From Streptomyces venezuelae (GTDB lineage Bacteria > Actinomycetota > Actinomycetes > Streptomycetales > Streptomycetaceae): a stretch of DNA of 64,000 bases. The position numbers and the translations under genes were made by a program. Numbering within the stretch: position 1 is the first letter of the stretch; each line of letters starts with the position of its first letter. This document shows, in pieces, positions 9,125 through 16,586 of this stretch. The stretch spans positions 5,976,001-6,040,000 of the forward strand of contig NZ_CP029193.1 of the NCBI RefSeq assembly GCF_008642355.1. Direction: 5' to 3'. The notes below the pieces were generated by a model that saw only the letters and a program-made list of their open reading frames with translations, had not been told where the DNA came from and did no database searches.

Positions 9125-9961
9125 ATGGCGAACTACACCGCCGCTGACGTCAAGAAGCTCCGTGAGCTCACGGGCGCCGGCATGATGGACTGCAAGAAGG
9201 CGCTCGACGAGGCCGAGGGCGACGTCGACAAGGCCGTCGAGGCGCTCCGCATCAAGGGCCAGAAGGGCGTCGCCAAGCGCGAGGGCCGCTCCGCCGAGAA
9301 CGGCGCCGTGGTCTCCCTCATCGCCGACGACAACACCTCCGGTGTCATCGTCGAGCTGAAGTGCGAGACGGACTTCGTCGCCAAGGGTGACAAGTTCCAG
9401 GCCGTGGCGAACAACCTCGCCGCCCACATCGCCAAGACCTCCCCGGCCGACATCGAGGCGCTGCTCGCGTCCGAGATCGAGGCCGGCAAGACCGTCCAGG
9501 CGTACGTCGACGAGGCCAACGCCAACCTCGGCGAGAAGATCGTCCTGGACCGCTTCGCGCAGTTCTCCGGCGCCTACGTCTCCGCGTACATGCACCGCAC
9601 GATGCCCGACCTGCCCCCGCAGATCGGTGTCCTCGTCGAGCTGGACAAGGCCGACGCCGACGTCGCCAAGGGCATCGCCCAGCACATTGCCGCCTTCGCG
9701 CCGAAGTACCTCTCCCGTGAGGACGTCCCGGCCGAGGTCGTCGAGACCGAGCGTCGCGTCGCCGAGGAGACCACCCGCGCCGAGGGCAAGCCCGAGGCCG
9801 CCCTCCCGAAGATCGTCGAGGGTCGCGTCAACGGCTTCTTCAAGGAGGCCACCCTCCTCGGCCAGCCCTACGCGCTGGACAACAAGAAGTCGGTCGAGAA
9901 GGTTCTCGCCGAGGCCGGTGTCACCCTGAAGCGCTTCTCGCGCATCAAGGTCGGCATCTGA
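9125..9961 (+). CDS. tsf: Translation elongation factor Ts
   Basis: Nucleotide exchange factor that releases GDP from EF-Tu. The N-terminal UBA-like domain with the signature [17 protein letters not shown] is followed by the core domain ([25 protein letters not shown]). The C-terminal region ends in [12 protein letters not shown]. It is 278 residues, the usual Streptomyces length. GAGAGA just upstream of the ATG at 9125 is a modest ribosome site. It lies between rpsB and pyrH, as expected. Confidence 0.98.
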   Translation: MANYTAADVKKLRELTGAGMMDCKKALDEAEGDVDKAVEALRIKGQKGVAKREGRSAENGAVVSLIADDNTSGVIVELKCETDFVAKGDKFQAVANNLAAHIAKTSPADIEALLASEIEAGKTVQAYVDEANANLGEKIVLDRFAQFSGAYVSAYMHRTMPDLPPQIGVLVELDKADADVAKGIAQHIAAFAPKYLSREDVPAEVVETERRVAEETTRAEGKPEAALPKIVEGRVNGFFKEATLLGQPYALDNKKSVEKVLAEAGVTLKRFSRIKVGI

Positions 9962-10058
9962 GTCCGTACCGCGATCGACGGTAGACCCGTATAGGGTCGA
10001 CAGCGGTCGCCCGCGTACGGTCCTCGTACGCGACGTACGACCGCAGGATCTGACGAGG

Positions 10059-10108
10059 AGGCCACTGCCGAGCATGGGTTGCGAACGACACCCCACCGGC
10101 AGTGGCCT
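10059..10108 (+). repeat. Perfect 12-base inverted repeat upstream of pyrH
   Basis: AGGCCACTGCCG at 10059-10070 is exactly complementary to 10097-10108, with 26 bases between and TCTTCG after it. The left arm overlaps the GAGGAGG sequence at 10055-10061. It could be a terminator for tsf or a switch controlling translation of the small frame at 10074 and of pyrH. Confidence 0.7.
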
Positions 10109-10151
10109 TCTTCGTATGTTGTGCCGAGTAAGAGAAGCGAGAAGCACATGA
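10074..10151 (+). CDS. Possible 25-residue leader peptide of pyrH
   Basis: An ATG at 10074, preceded by GAGGAGG at 10055-10061 (12-base spacing), opens a 25-codon frame beginning [15 protein letters not shown]. Its TGA overlaps the pyrH ATG in the pattern ATGA, which is typical of coupled translation. Most of the frame lies in or beside the 12-base-pair inverted repeat. The peptide has no recognised family. It could be a true leader peptide or chance; ribosome profiling would decide. Confidence 0.35.
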   Translation: MGCERHPTGSGLLRMLCRVREARST

Positions 10152-10909
10152 CCACCCAGGCCGACTCGAAGAGTGATGACGGCAAAGTAGCCGGACGCTT
10201 CCTGCTGAAGCTCTCCGGCGAAGCGTTCGCCGGTGGGGGCGGCCTCGGGGTCGACCCCGACGTGGTGCACGCCATCGCCCGGGAGATCGCCGCCGTCGTC
10301 CGTGACGGCGCCCAGATCGCCGTCGTCATCGGCGGAGGCAACTTCTTCCGCGGCGCCGAGCTCCAGCAGCGCGGCATGGACCGGGCCCGCTCCGACTACA
10401 TGGGCATGCTCGGCACCGTCATGAACTGCCTCGCGCTGCAGGACTTCCTGGAGAAGGAAGGCATCGACTGCCGCGTCCAGACCGCCATCACGATGGGGCA
10501 GGTCGCGGAGCCGTACATCCCGCTGCGCGCCGTGCGCCACCTGGAGAAGGGCCGTGTGGTCATCTTCGGTGCCGGCATGGGCATGCCGTACTTCTCCACT
10601 GACACCACCGCCGCGCAGCGCGCCCTCGAGATCGACGCCGAGGCGCTGCTCATGGGCAAGAACGGCGTGGACGGGGTCTACGACTCCGACCCGAAGACCA
10701 ACCCCGACGCGGTGAAGTTCGACTCCCTCGGCTACGGCGAGGTCATCACCCGCGACCTCAAGGTCGCCGACATGACCGCGATCACGCTGTGCCGGGACAA
10801 CAAGCTGCCCATCCTGGTCTTCGAGCTGCTCTCCGAGGGCAATATCGCACGGGCCGTCAAGGGTGAGAAGATCGGCACACTCGTGGGCGACCAGGGAAGC
10901 CGGGCCTGA
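10148..10909 (+). CDS. pyrH: UMP kinase
   Basis: Phosphorylates UMP to UDP in pyrimidine nucleotide synthesis; bacterial PyrH is hexameric and belongs to the amino-acid kinase family. Diagnostic segments are [12 protein letters not shown] near the N-terminus, [11 protein letters not shown], and [36 protein letters not shown] and [17 protein letters not shown] are also present. It is 253 residues. An in-frame upstream start at 10079 is possible but lies in the hairpin. The ATG at 10148, with GAGAAGC just before it, gives the family N-terminus. It sits between tsf and frr, as in most bacteria. Confidence 0.96.
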   Translation: MTTQADSKSDDGKVAGRFLLKLSGEAFAGGGGLGVDPDVVHAIAREIAAVVRDGAQIAVVIGGGNFFRGAELQQRGMDRARSDYMGMLGTVMNCLALQDFLEKEGIDCRVQTAITMGQVAEPYIPLRAVRHLEKGRVVIFGAGMGMPYFSTDTTAAQRALEIDAEALLMGKNGVDGVYDSDPKTNPDAVKFDSLGYGEVITRDLKVADMTAITLCRDNKLPILVFELLSEGNIARAVKGEKIGTLVGDQGSRA

Positions 10910-10929
10910 CCCCGAGAGACCTGGGCCAG

Positions 10930-10962
10930 CCTCAAGGAACGTCCTGTGGACGGGCCTTGAGG
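10930..10962 (+). other. Hairpin between pyrH and frr
   Basis: CCTCAAGG (10930-10937) pairs with CCTTGAGG (10955-10962), and inside it GTCC (10941-10944) pairs with GGAC (10948-10951) around a TGT loop. No U tract follows, so it is more likely an mRNA processing or stability element than a simple terminator. Confidence 0.5.
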
Positions 10963-11065
10963 GGATGGACAAAGCCCTGCCGGTCGGACACCGTGCAGGA
11001 AAGAGACGCGACGCAGCCGGCCGCCCCGTGCTAGCCGGGCCACTCAAGACACGCAGGAGCAAGTG

Positions 11066-11623
11066 GTGATCGAAGAGACCCTCCTCGAGGCCGAGGAGAA
11101 GATGGAGAAGGCCGTCGTGGTCGCCAAGGAGGACTTCGCCGCGATCCGCACCGGCCGTGCGCACCCGGCGATGTTCAACAAGATCGTGGCTGACTACTAC
11201 GGCGCGCTGACGCCGATCAACCAGCTGGCCTCGTTCTCGGTGCCCGAGCCGCGGATGGCCGTGGTGACCCCGTTCGACAAGAGCGCGCTGCGCAACATCG
11301 AGCAGGCCATCCGGGACTCCGACCTCGGCGTCAACCCGAGCAACGACGGCAACATCATCCGGGTGACCTTCCCCGAGCTCACCCAGGACCGCCGCAAGGA
11401 GTTCATCAAGGTCGCCAAGACCAAGGCCGAGGACTCCAAGATCTCGATCCGGTCGATCCGCCGCAAGGCCAAGGAGGCCTTCGACAAGGCGGTCAAGGAC
11501 GGCGACGTCGGCGAGGACGAGGGGCGCCGCGCCGAGAAGGAGCTCGACGACACCACCGCGAAGTACGTCGCCCAGGTGGACGAGCTGCTCAAGCACAAGG
11601 AAGCCGAGCTGCTCGAAGTCTGA
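11066..11623 (+). CDS. frr: Ribosome recycling factor
   Basis: Splits post-termination ribosomes together with EF-G. The 185-residue protein beginning (V)[20 protein letters not shown] has the RRF signatures [46 protein letters not shown] and VRRIRRKAKE-like [14 protein letters not shown]. Two adjacent GTG codons could start it. 11066 is preferred because GGAG at 11056-11059 is then six bases away and the length matches other Streptomyces RRFs. It is followed after 37 bases by cdsA. Confidence 0.97.
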   Translation: MIEETLLEAEEKMEKAVVVAKEDFAAIRTGRAHPAMFNKIVADYYGALTPINQLASFSVPEPRMAVVTPFDKSALRNIEQAIRDSDLGVNPSNDGNIIRVTFPELTQDRRKEFIKVAKTKAEDSKISIRSIRRKAKEAFDKAVKDGDVGEDEGRRAEKELDDTTAKYVAQVDELLKHKEAELLEV

Positions 11624-11660
11624 GCCGAGGCTCGAGTCCGAGGAATCAGGAAATCGATCC

Positions 11661-12770
11661 GTGAACGACTCTTCCTGGGGGGCGCCGCCCAGAGCCGGGT
11701 ATTGGGGGCCGTCCGACCAGGGCCCCGGCCAGGGGGCGACCCCGCCGGGTCCCGCGTACGATGCGCAGGACGCGCTGTTTCCGTCCGAGACGCAGCCCAT
11801 GCCCATCGTGCCCGACGTACCCGTGACCGGCGGAGACCAGGACGACGACCGGGGGGCCACTCGGATGGGCGGCCCCCTGTTCCGTGACGAGCCTCCGCAG
11901 GAGCCCATGCCCAGCGCACCACAGCCGCAGCCCGCCCCGGCCGCACCGCAGAAGAAGAGCGCGGGCCGCGATCTCGGGGCAGCCATAGGAGTCGGTGTGG
12001 GACTCGGCGCGGTGATCATCGCGTCGCTGTTCATCGTGAAGGCCGTCTTCATCGGCGTCATAGCGGTCGCCGTCGTCGTCGGCCTCTGGGAGCTCACCTC
12101 CCGCCTGGAGGAGCGCAAGGGCATCAAGGCGCCCCTCGTGCCGCTCGCGGTGGGCGGCGCGGCGATGGTCGTCGCCGGGTACGTGCGCGGGACCGAGGGC
12201 GCGTGGGTCGCGATGGCGCTCACCGCACTCGCCGTCCTCGTCTGGCGCATGACGGAGCCGCCCGAGGGCTATCTGAAGGACGTCACGGCGGGGGTCTTCG
12301 CGGCCTTCTACGTCCCGTTCCTCGCGACCTTCGTGGCGCTGATGCTCACCGCGGACGACGGTCCGCAGCGGGTCCTGACGTTCCTGCTCCTGACCGTGGT
12401 CAGTGACACGGGGGCGTACGCGATCGGCTGGCGCTTCGGCAAGCACAAGCTGGCGCCGCGCATCAGCCCCGGCAAGACCCGGGAGGGCCTGGTCGGCGCG
12501 GTCACCTTCGCGATGGCCGCGGGCGCGCTGTGCCTGCACTTCCTCATCGACGACGGTGTGTGGTGGCAGGGCCTGGTGATCGGCTTCGCCGTCGCGGCGA
12601 GCGCGACGCTCGGCGACCTCGGCGAATCGATGATCAAGCGGGACCTCGGCATCAAGGACATGGGTACGCTGCTGCCGGGCCACGGCGGCATCATGGACCG
12701 CCTGGACTCCCTGCTGCCGACCGCACCGGTGGTGTGGTTGCTGCTCGTGGCGTTCGTGGGGCTCGGCTGA
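11661..12770 (+). CDS. cdsA: Phosphatidate cytidylyltransferase (CDP-diglyceride synthase)
   Basis: Integral membrane enzyme making CDP-diacylglycerol from phosphatidate and CTP, the branch point of phospholipid synthesis. It has 369 residues. The first 100 or so are a Pro/Gln/Asp-rich cytoplasmic extension (PQPQPAPAAPQKKSAG) not present in E. coli CdsA. About eight membrane helices follow. The family signature is complete near the C-terminus: SDTGAYAIGWRFGKHK, SPGKTREGLVGA, LGDLGESMIKRDLGIKDMG, then LPGHGGIMDRLDSLL. It is the last gene of the rpsB-cdsA block; an inserted element follows directly. Confidence 0.96.
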   Translation: MNDSSWGAPPRAGYWGPSDQGPGQGATPPGPAYDAQDALFPSETQPMPIVPDVPVTGGDQDDDRGATRMGGPLFRDEPPQEPMPSAPQPQPAPAAPQKKSAGRDLGAAIGVGVGLGAVIIASLFIVKAVFIGVIAVAVVVGLWELTSRLEERKGIKAPLVPLAVGGAAMVVAGYVRGTEGAWVAMALTALAVLVWRMTEPPEGYLKDVTAGVFAAFYVPFLATFVALMLTADDGPQRVLTFLLLTVVSDTGAYAIGWRFGKHKLAPRISPGKTREGLVGAVTFAMAAGALCLHFLIDDGVWWQGLVIGFAVAASATLGDLGESMIKRDLGIKDMGTLLPGHGGIMDRLDSLLPTAPVVWLLLVAFVGLG

Positions 12771-12809
12771 TACGAGGCCTGACCTGCGTAGATGTGCGTG
12801 AGGGGTCCG

Positions 12810-12818
12810 TTGTCCACA
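12810..12818 (+). other. Perfect DnaA-box-type 9-mer
   Basis: TTGTCCACA, the Streptomyces DnaA-box consensus, lies between cdsA and the left flank of the element. It is a single box, not an origin; its significance is uncertain. Confidence 0.3.
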
Positions 12819-12842
12819 GGGCGGCGGGCCCTTCGTCGTACG

Positions 12843-12881
12843 TCTGCGGCACTGGAAGGACCTGCCTGTGCCCGGGGAACT
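12843..12881 (+). repeat. Left flank copy of the rlmN 5' end (putative attL)
   Basis: The 39 bases align to 17073-17112 with 36 identities, three G-for-A differences and one missing base. The common core is CACTGGAAGGACC. The missing base is the A of the rlmN ATG, so this copy has no start codon. It lies about 70 bases after the cdsA stop, where the native rlmN start would have been. Confidence 0.75.
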
Positions 12882-12901
12882 GCCAGTGGTTCGTCCGTGA
12901 A

Positions 12902-12941
12902 AGGCCCCCTACCTGATCGTTTGGCACTGGTAGGGAGGCCT
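12902..12941 (+). terminator. Hairpin just inside the left end of the element
   Basis: AGGCCCCCTACC (12902-12913) pairs with 12929-12941 (one bulged A) around a 15-base loop. It is followed by TCTTCGG. It could end transcription from cdsA or from the leftward element genes. Confidence 0.6.
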
Positions 12942-12985
12942 CTTCGGGGGCGCTGGGCCGTCGCTGGGCGGTGGGACTTCACTGC

Positions 12986-13432
12986 TCATGCATGTGAGAG
13001 GCGTTGATGGACTACCTCGCCGCTCGCGGCGAGGAATTGTTCGGTGGCGATACGGTGCCGGTTCCAACGGCTGGTGAACTCGGCTTCGTCCACGATGCCT
13101 CGCCGCCAGTAGCTGCCGAGTTGCTGACCGGCCCTGTTCAGTTCCTGCAGCGCTGAGAGCAGGGCCCGGTCCTTCGAGAGGATTCGCAGCCGAGCCGATG
13201 CCAGCTGGTGAGCCGATACATCCCAGCTACTGACGCGGTCCACCATGTTGAGGACCCGCTCCTCCCAGACACGGTTATGGAAGTCTGAGGATGAGGCGGC
13301 TACCAGAGCGCATTGCTCCAAGAGCAGTTCCGAGATGCGAGCCCTGTGTTCAGCGCGCTTCACGAGGTGCTGCCCCAGTAGAGCGATCGCAGCACCAACA
13401 ACGGTTGCGAGCAACGTCCCCCAAACGCCCAT
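12986..13432 (-). CDS. Small membrane-anchored protein of unknown function (element cargo)
   Basis: A 148-residue frame starting MGVWGTLLATVVGAAIALLG, one membrane helix at the N-terminus followed by a short basic segment (HLVKRAEHRARI). A mostly helical cytoplasmic region of about 115 residues follows (LRILSKDRALLSALQELNRAGQQLG). I do not recognise a family. The arrangement, one helix plus a helical domain, is common among small phage- or plasmid-carried genes, including some defence or immunity genes, but nothing here proves such a role. The upstream ribosome site is poor. It is the leftmost gene of the element and reads away from the interior. Confidence 0.6.
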   Translation of the reverse strand: MGVWGTLLATVVGAAIALLGQHLVKRAEHRARISELLLEQCALVAASSSDFHNRVWEERVLNMVDRVSSWDVSAHQLASARLRILSKDRALLSALQELNRAGQQLGSYWRRGIVDEAEFTSRWNRHRIATEQFLAASGEVVHQRLSHA

Positions 13433-13543
13433 GGGGGCATTGTTCCCGCGCTGGCGCTCACTGCATAGCGAGCCCGGGTAGCTCGCGTGGAGAGTGAGTG
13501 CAGGGAACCTGGGTCTACCTGCACTCTCGCCTCCCCTGCGTTT

Positions 13544-14302
13544 CTACGCTGCCTGAGCCTCGTTGCCCTCGCTGGCGCTCTTGCAGAGGGTGTCGATTGC
13601 CCTTCGCGTCCGGGACTCGCTGCTCGGCATGAGGTGCGTGCAGACCCGCGGAGTGAAGCCGGGATCTGTGTGCCCGAGGTAGCTGTTGAGCGTCTTGATG
13701 TTCTCTCCAGCGTCCAAGAGCACAAAAGCGTAGAAGTGTCGAAGCGCGTGCATGCCGTGCTCGCGAGCCGAGGGCAGGGGGGCGCCGTCCTCCGGCTTGT
13801 CGATGGGGCCTGCCGTAGCAAGAGCTGGTTTCCACGGGCTGATGTCGAAGTTGCTCCGGTAGACGTGGTTGCCCTTCGGGCCCGAAAAGATGAGCCGCTT
13901 GGTGACGGGCGGGCCATCGGGCCTCTTCCACGGAAGCGTGACGTCCACGGGCGGATGGTGCTGCATGTGCTGAGTGAGTGCCTGAGCGACTGAATCGGGG
14001 AGCGGCACGTCACGCACCTTGTTGTTCTTGGGCTTCCCGAAGAGCGCCCTGCCCGTCACGACCTTGATCTGCAGCCCGTCGTGCAGCCAGCCCGTAAGGG
14101 ACCCCACGGCGTCGACCGGCACACCGAAGACTTCGCCCTGCCGCGACGTGCCGTCCTTCCCTTGGTTGGACTCGCGGTCGAAGACGCGCGGGGTGGTCGC
14201 GATGGTGAACTTGGCGAGTGCGGCCCCGCCCTCGGTGAACTTGATCTCGGGGTCGGCGGTGAGGTTGCCGACGACGGTGACGGGGGTCTCTCCGAACGAC
14301 AT
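13544..14302 (-). pseudogene. SSB-tyrosine integrase chimera, catalytic Tyr replaced by Cys
   Basis: One open frame of 252 codons joins two unrelated proteins. Residues 1 to about 47 ([20 protein letters not shown] and onward to RVFDRESNQ) are the start of a plasmid/phage single-stranded DNA-binding protein. From about residue 52 the sequence is the catalytic domain of a tyrosine recombinase, with the Arg I motif SRQGE (Arg54), the beta-hairpin lysine region [19 protein letters not shown] (His185, Arg188) and LGH (His211). The nucleophile, expected ten residues after His211, is Cys221 (TGC, one transition from TAC) within RVCTHLMPS. The integrase arm- and core-binding domains are absent. A good ribosome site (AGGGAG) belongs to the ssb start. 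An internal deletion probably created the fusion; recombinase activity is not expected. Confidence 0.8.
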
Positions 14303-14323
14303 GGAATCTCCCTGGTCAATGGG

Positions 14324-14613
14324 TTAGAAGGGCGGACCGTCCCTGTAGCCGTGGGCGGCCCACGGGTCGGTGTGACGGCGCGGGTGCCAGCGGCGGCGCG
14401 GGAGCGGCAGCACGATCCAGCGGCGCTGTGCGTTCCAGCAGTGGCACGGTGCCAGTTGGTACCGGCGTATTCGCCGGTTTCGGGGTCGCCGGGGTCGTAC
14501 TCCGTGCCGCCCGCGCCCGCGCCCTCGCAGTCGGGACAGTCGGGGCGCGGGGTGTCCGACAGGACGAGGGCGGGCCGGGGCCAAGCGGTGCGCTCGATGC
14601 GCAACCGGGCCAT
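14324..14613 (-). pseudogene. Frameshifted small zinc-motif protein gene
   Basis: The frame from the ATG at 14613 encodes MARLRIERTAWPRPALVLSD then a CPDCEGAG motif and GDPETGEYAGTN. It then loses sense. Shifting frame at about 14451-14453 restores LAPCHCWNAQRRWIV and a plausible end HTDPWAAHGYRDGPPF before TAA at 14324. One missing G explains the break. The paired Cys motifs suggest a small zinc-binding protein of the kind carried by Streptomyces integrative plasmids; no function is known to me. Its start overlaps the end of the MazG-like gene by one base, so the two were an operon. Confidence 0.65.
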
Positions 14614-14943
14614 CAGCGTCCGTCCCGGGGAGGCAGGGTGAGCCGCTGAGCGGCGTTGTGCAGCTTGATGTTGAGTACGGAGGGGGCGTGGTCGGTGATG
14701 GAGAGCAGGGCGACCGCGGCGGCGACGATGACGTCGGCCAGTTCCCTGGGCGACGTCGTTGTGGCTGTGGGTCAGGCCCCTGCGGGGGTTCTGGCCGGTG
14801 GCACCGATGTACGCGGCGGCCACTTCCCCGGCCTCCTCGTTGACCTTGAGCAGGCGCATTGCGATCTCGTGTTCGTCACGGCCGTTGGCCGCGTCCAATG
14901 TGGCGGTGATGCGGGCCGTGACGGGCCACAGGGCGGCACTCAT
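14613..14943 (-). pseudogene. Frameshifted MazG-like gene
   Basis: The first part (MSAALWPVTARITATLDAAN, then EHEIAMRLLKVNEEAGEVAAA and GQNPRRGLTHS) is a MazG-like nucleotide pyrophosphohydrolase domain with the EExxE-type metal motif. After NDVAQ the frame is wrong. Removing one G from the GGG at 14744-14746 restores ELADVIVAAAVALLSITDHA and LNIKLHNAAQRLTLPPRDGR before TGA at 14613-14615. The ATG at 14943 has AGGAG upstream. MazG-like proteins are common on actinomycete phages and integrative elements. A sequencing error is possible, but two adjacent genes have similar breaks. Confidence 0.7.
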
Positions 14944-15138
14944 GCGGGGTTCTCCTAGGGGCGGTGCGGATGACGGCGAAGGTGTCGTTGGCCTGGTCGT
15001 AGTGGACGTGGACCGGGCCAGGGGCCTCATTGCGGGCCTGGGTGGCACGGTGCGCGGTGACCAGGAGGCGCGGGTGTCGCCGGCCGGGTAGGAGTCGAGC
15101 AGGACGGGGTGTCCCGCGGTGCACTCGCGGCAGGCCAC
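14876..15138 (-). pseudogene. Frameshifted small gene with CxxC motif
   Basis: A GTG at 15138 with AGGAG upstream opens VACRECTAGHPVLLDSYPAG, then the frame degenerates. In the next frame a plausible continuation is LLVTAHRATQARNEAPGP, VHVHYDQANDTFAV and IRTAPRR. The restored protein would run about 60-85 residues; its end is uncertain because the shifted frame continues into the MazG-like gene. The break lies near 15070-15085. It is the third damaged gene in a row on this strand. No family recognised. Confidence 0.5.
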
Positions 15139-15142
15139 GGCG

Positions 15143-15352
15143 CTACTCCTGGCCGTGGGTGCGGGTGTCGGCGGTCTGCGTGTGCTCGGGGCGGTGCGCG
15201 GGGCTGGCGTCCTCGTCGTGCCCGTCGATGACGGCGGCGAGGGCGAGAACGAGCAAAACGATCAGGGCCCAGAACCAGATGGGCCGCCGGACGGGGGCGA
15301 CGGGGGTGATGCTGATCTCGTAGCGCGTGGGAGTGCTCTTTCCCAACAGCAT
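15143..15352 (-). CDS. Small membrane protein of the element (Spd-like)
   Basis: A 69-residue frame from an ATG at 15352 with GGAGG upstream. It begins MLLGKSTPTRYEISITPVAP, then one membrane helix (IWFWALIVLLVLALAAVI) and a hydrophilic tail rich in His/Asp/Thr. The size and shape resemble the small spread (Spd) proteins of Streptomyces conjugative elements, but I cannot confirm homology. The frame is open up to an ATG at 15598, which would add 82 residues with no clear ribosome site and two rare TTA codons, so the short form is preferred. It ends four bases before the next gene. Confidence 0.55.
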   Translation of the reverse strand: MLLGKSTPTRYEISITPVAPVRRPIWFWALIVLLVLALAAVIDGHDEDASPAHRPEHTQTADTRTHGQE

Positions 15353-15618
15353 GGTGAAGCCTCCGAGTTGTGACAGGGCGTGGGGTGCGGGCCGGTCGGC
15401 CTGCCAGCCCTTCGCCGCCGCAGATGTGCAGATGAAGGCCAGGAAGAGCGGCCGGAGTTGGCTCTGGGCGGCTGGGCTCGTCCGTAACGGCACGTGGGTC
15501 AGACCGGGGGGACCTAACGGGCTGTGGCTGACGAGTTCAGGGGCCTCGTGCCTGAAGCGCTCGTGGTGATCGCGAACGGGTAGTTGCTTTTGAGCCATTT
15601 AGAACCATTTGAGCCTGT

Positions 15619-15634
15619 TCTACAGCGCTGTAGA
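15619..15634. promoter_or_regulatory. 16-base perfect palindrome, operator candidate
   Basis: TCTACAGCGCTGTAGA is its own reverse complement. It lies between the leftward element genes and the rightward secreted-protein gene, within CATTTGAG (15606-15613) and its inverted copy CTCAAATG (15647-15654). It is a likely binding site for an element-encoded repressor that is no longer present. The rest of 15353-15856 shows no convincing gene. Confidence 0.5.
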
Positions 15635-15856
15635 TTTCGATTGGATCTCAAATGCGCAAAAGCGAAATGAACCGGGCTCCAGCTCTGGCGGGTACGCGCG
15701 CACTGGAGAGTTCTGCAACTTCCCTACATGGCAGCAGAATTGACGTGCCGTCGTCTTGCCTCGTTGAGGCGAGGTTGGCAAAGATTTGATCATGCTACGG
15801 TCCTTTGGTCCGAACACCCCGAGGAATCCCTAGCGTTATGAAGGCAGAGGTTACGA

Positions 15857-16381
15857 GTGATCAAGTCCCGTGTTTTCAAGGCAACTTGCTCGGCAGTCAT
15901 GACTGGTGCGCTGCTGGCTGCGGTTGCCCCTGCGGCGTCTGCCTCAACTGCCAGGCAGGGCAAAATAAAGCCCGCCGCAGTTGCGGCAGTTGACGATGGT
16001 GGCGCTTACCTGGACCTCGCCTCGCAGGGATACACCTACGAAGAGGCTGTCGAGGCGTTCAAAGATTCCCCGGTCGTCACGGTGGTAAAGGGTGAGGTGC
16101 CGGAGGCTGACGCGACCGAGGTCGTGGCGCGTGGTGTCAGCCTTGGTTGGTACGTCTACGTGAAGCTGAGCAAGTCTCAGGCCAAGGCCGTCAATGCTGG
16201 GTCTGCGGCTACTGCAGCCGGTCTCATCGGCGCCATCACCGGAGGGATCGGCGGAGCCGTCGCCGCAGGCGTCTACGCCGCGGTTGTATCCATGGGCAAC
16301 GAAAAGATCGACAAGTGCAAGAAGGGTGTAGAGTTCAAGTTCACCTACCTTGCCAAGTTCAAGGGCGCCAAGTGCTACTAA
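15857..16381 (+). CDS. Secreted Gly/Ala-rich protein with C-terminal Cys pair
   Basis: A 174-residue protein with a clear Sec signal peptide (SAVMTGALLAAVAPAASAS, cleavage expected near residue 29). The mature part has a soluble first half. A 34-residue Gly/Ala-rich hydrophobic segment follows (about 114-147, including LIGAITGGIGGAVAAG), then a basic tail with two cysteines (Cys154 and Cys173) ending FKGAKCY. I know no family for it. A glycine-rich helix plus a terminal disulfide is reminiscent of pore-forming bacteriocins. GTG at 15857 is preceded by AGAGG at 15846-15850. G+C is visibly below that of the host genes, consistent with transfer. The next gene encodes a small membrane protein 17 bases downstream. 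Confidence 0.7.
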   Translation: MIKSRVFKATCSAVMTGALLAAVAPAASASTARQGKIKPAAVAAVDDGGAYLDLASQGYTYEEAVEAFKDSPVVTVVKGEVPEADATEVVARGVSLGWYVYVKLSKSQAKAVNAGSAATAAGLIGAITGGIGGAVAAGVYAAVVSMGNEKIDKCKKGVEFKFTYLAKFKGAKCY

Positions 16382-16398
16382 ACGCCTAGGAGGGGAGC

Positions 16399-16581
16399 AT
16401 GCGCACCCCATCAGCTATCGGAACGGCCGTCGCCGCATTCGCCTTCTTCTTCGTCCTGCTAATCGGTAGCGAATTTGTGGCAGATGACGGAAGCGTGGCT
16501 CAGTCGGCCCTATTCTATTTGGCTATTGCTGTACCGGGCGCCCTGTTGGTCTTCTGGGTTGCAACTAGAGGCCGAAGGTGA
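16399..16581 (+). CDS. 60-residue two-helix membrane protein (immunity candidate)
   Basis: A very strong ribosome site (AGGAGGGG, 16388-16395) precedes the ATG. The protein has two membrane helices (about 8-27 and 37-55) separated by a short acidic loop (EFVADDGSVAQS) and ends in a basic ATRGRR. It has no recognised family. It follows the secreted Gly/Ala-rich gene closely in the same direction and is followed by a strong terminator, so the two form a bicistronic unit. Small multi-helix proteins next to secreted bacteriocins are often immunity proteins; that role is inference here. Confidence 0.65.
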   Translation: MRTPSAIGTAVAAFAFFFVLLIGSEFVADDGSVAQSALFYLAIAVPGALLVFWVATRGRR

Positions 16582-16586
16582 TTCGC

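Noticed and set aside
9098..12250. A 1050-codon minus-strand frame opposite tsf, pyrH, frr and cdsA.
   Set aside because: Antisense to four highly conserved genes; the sequence is repetitive Leu/Gly/Asp without any family.
12843..12881. A tRNA 3' end as the attachment site of the element.
   Set aside because: No cloverleaf can be drawn at either flank; the duplicated sequence is the rlmN 5' region.
14324..15138. A single large fused protein reading through this minus-strand region.
   Set aside because: The long frame mixes the correct frame of some genes with the wrong frame of others; ribosome sites and overlaps show separate genes with frameshifts.
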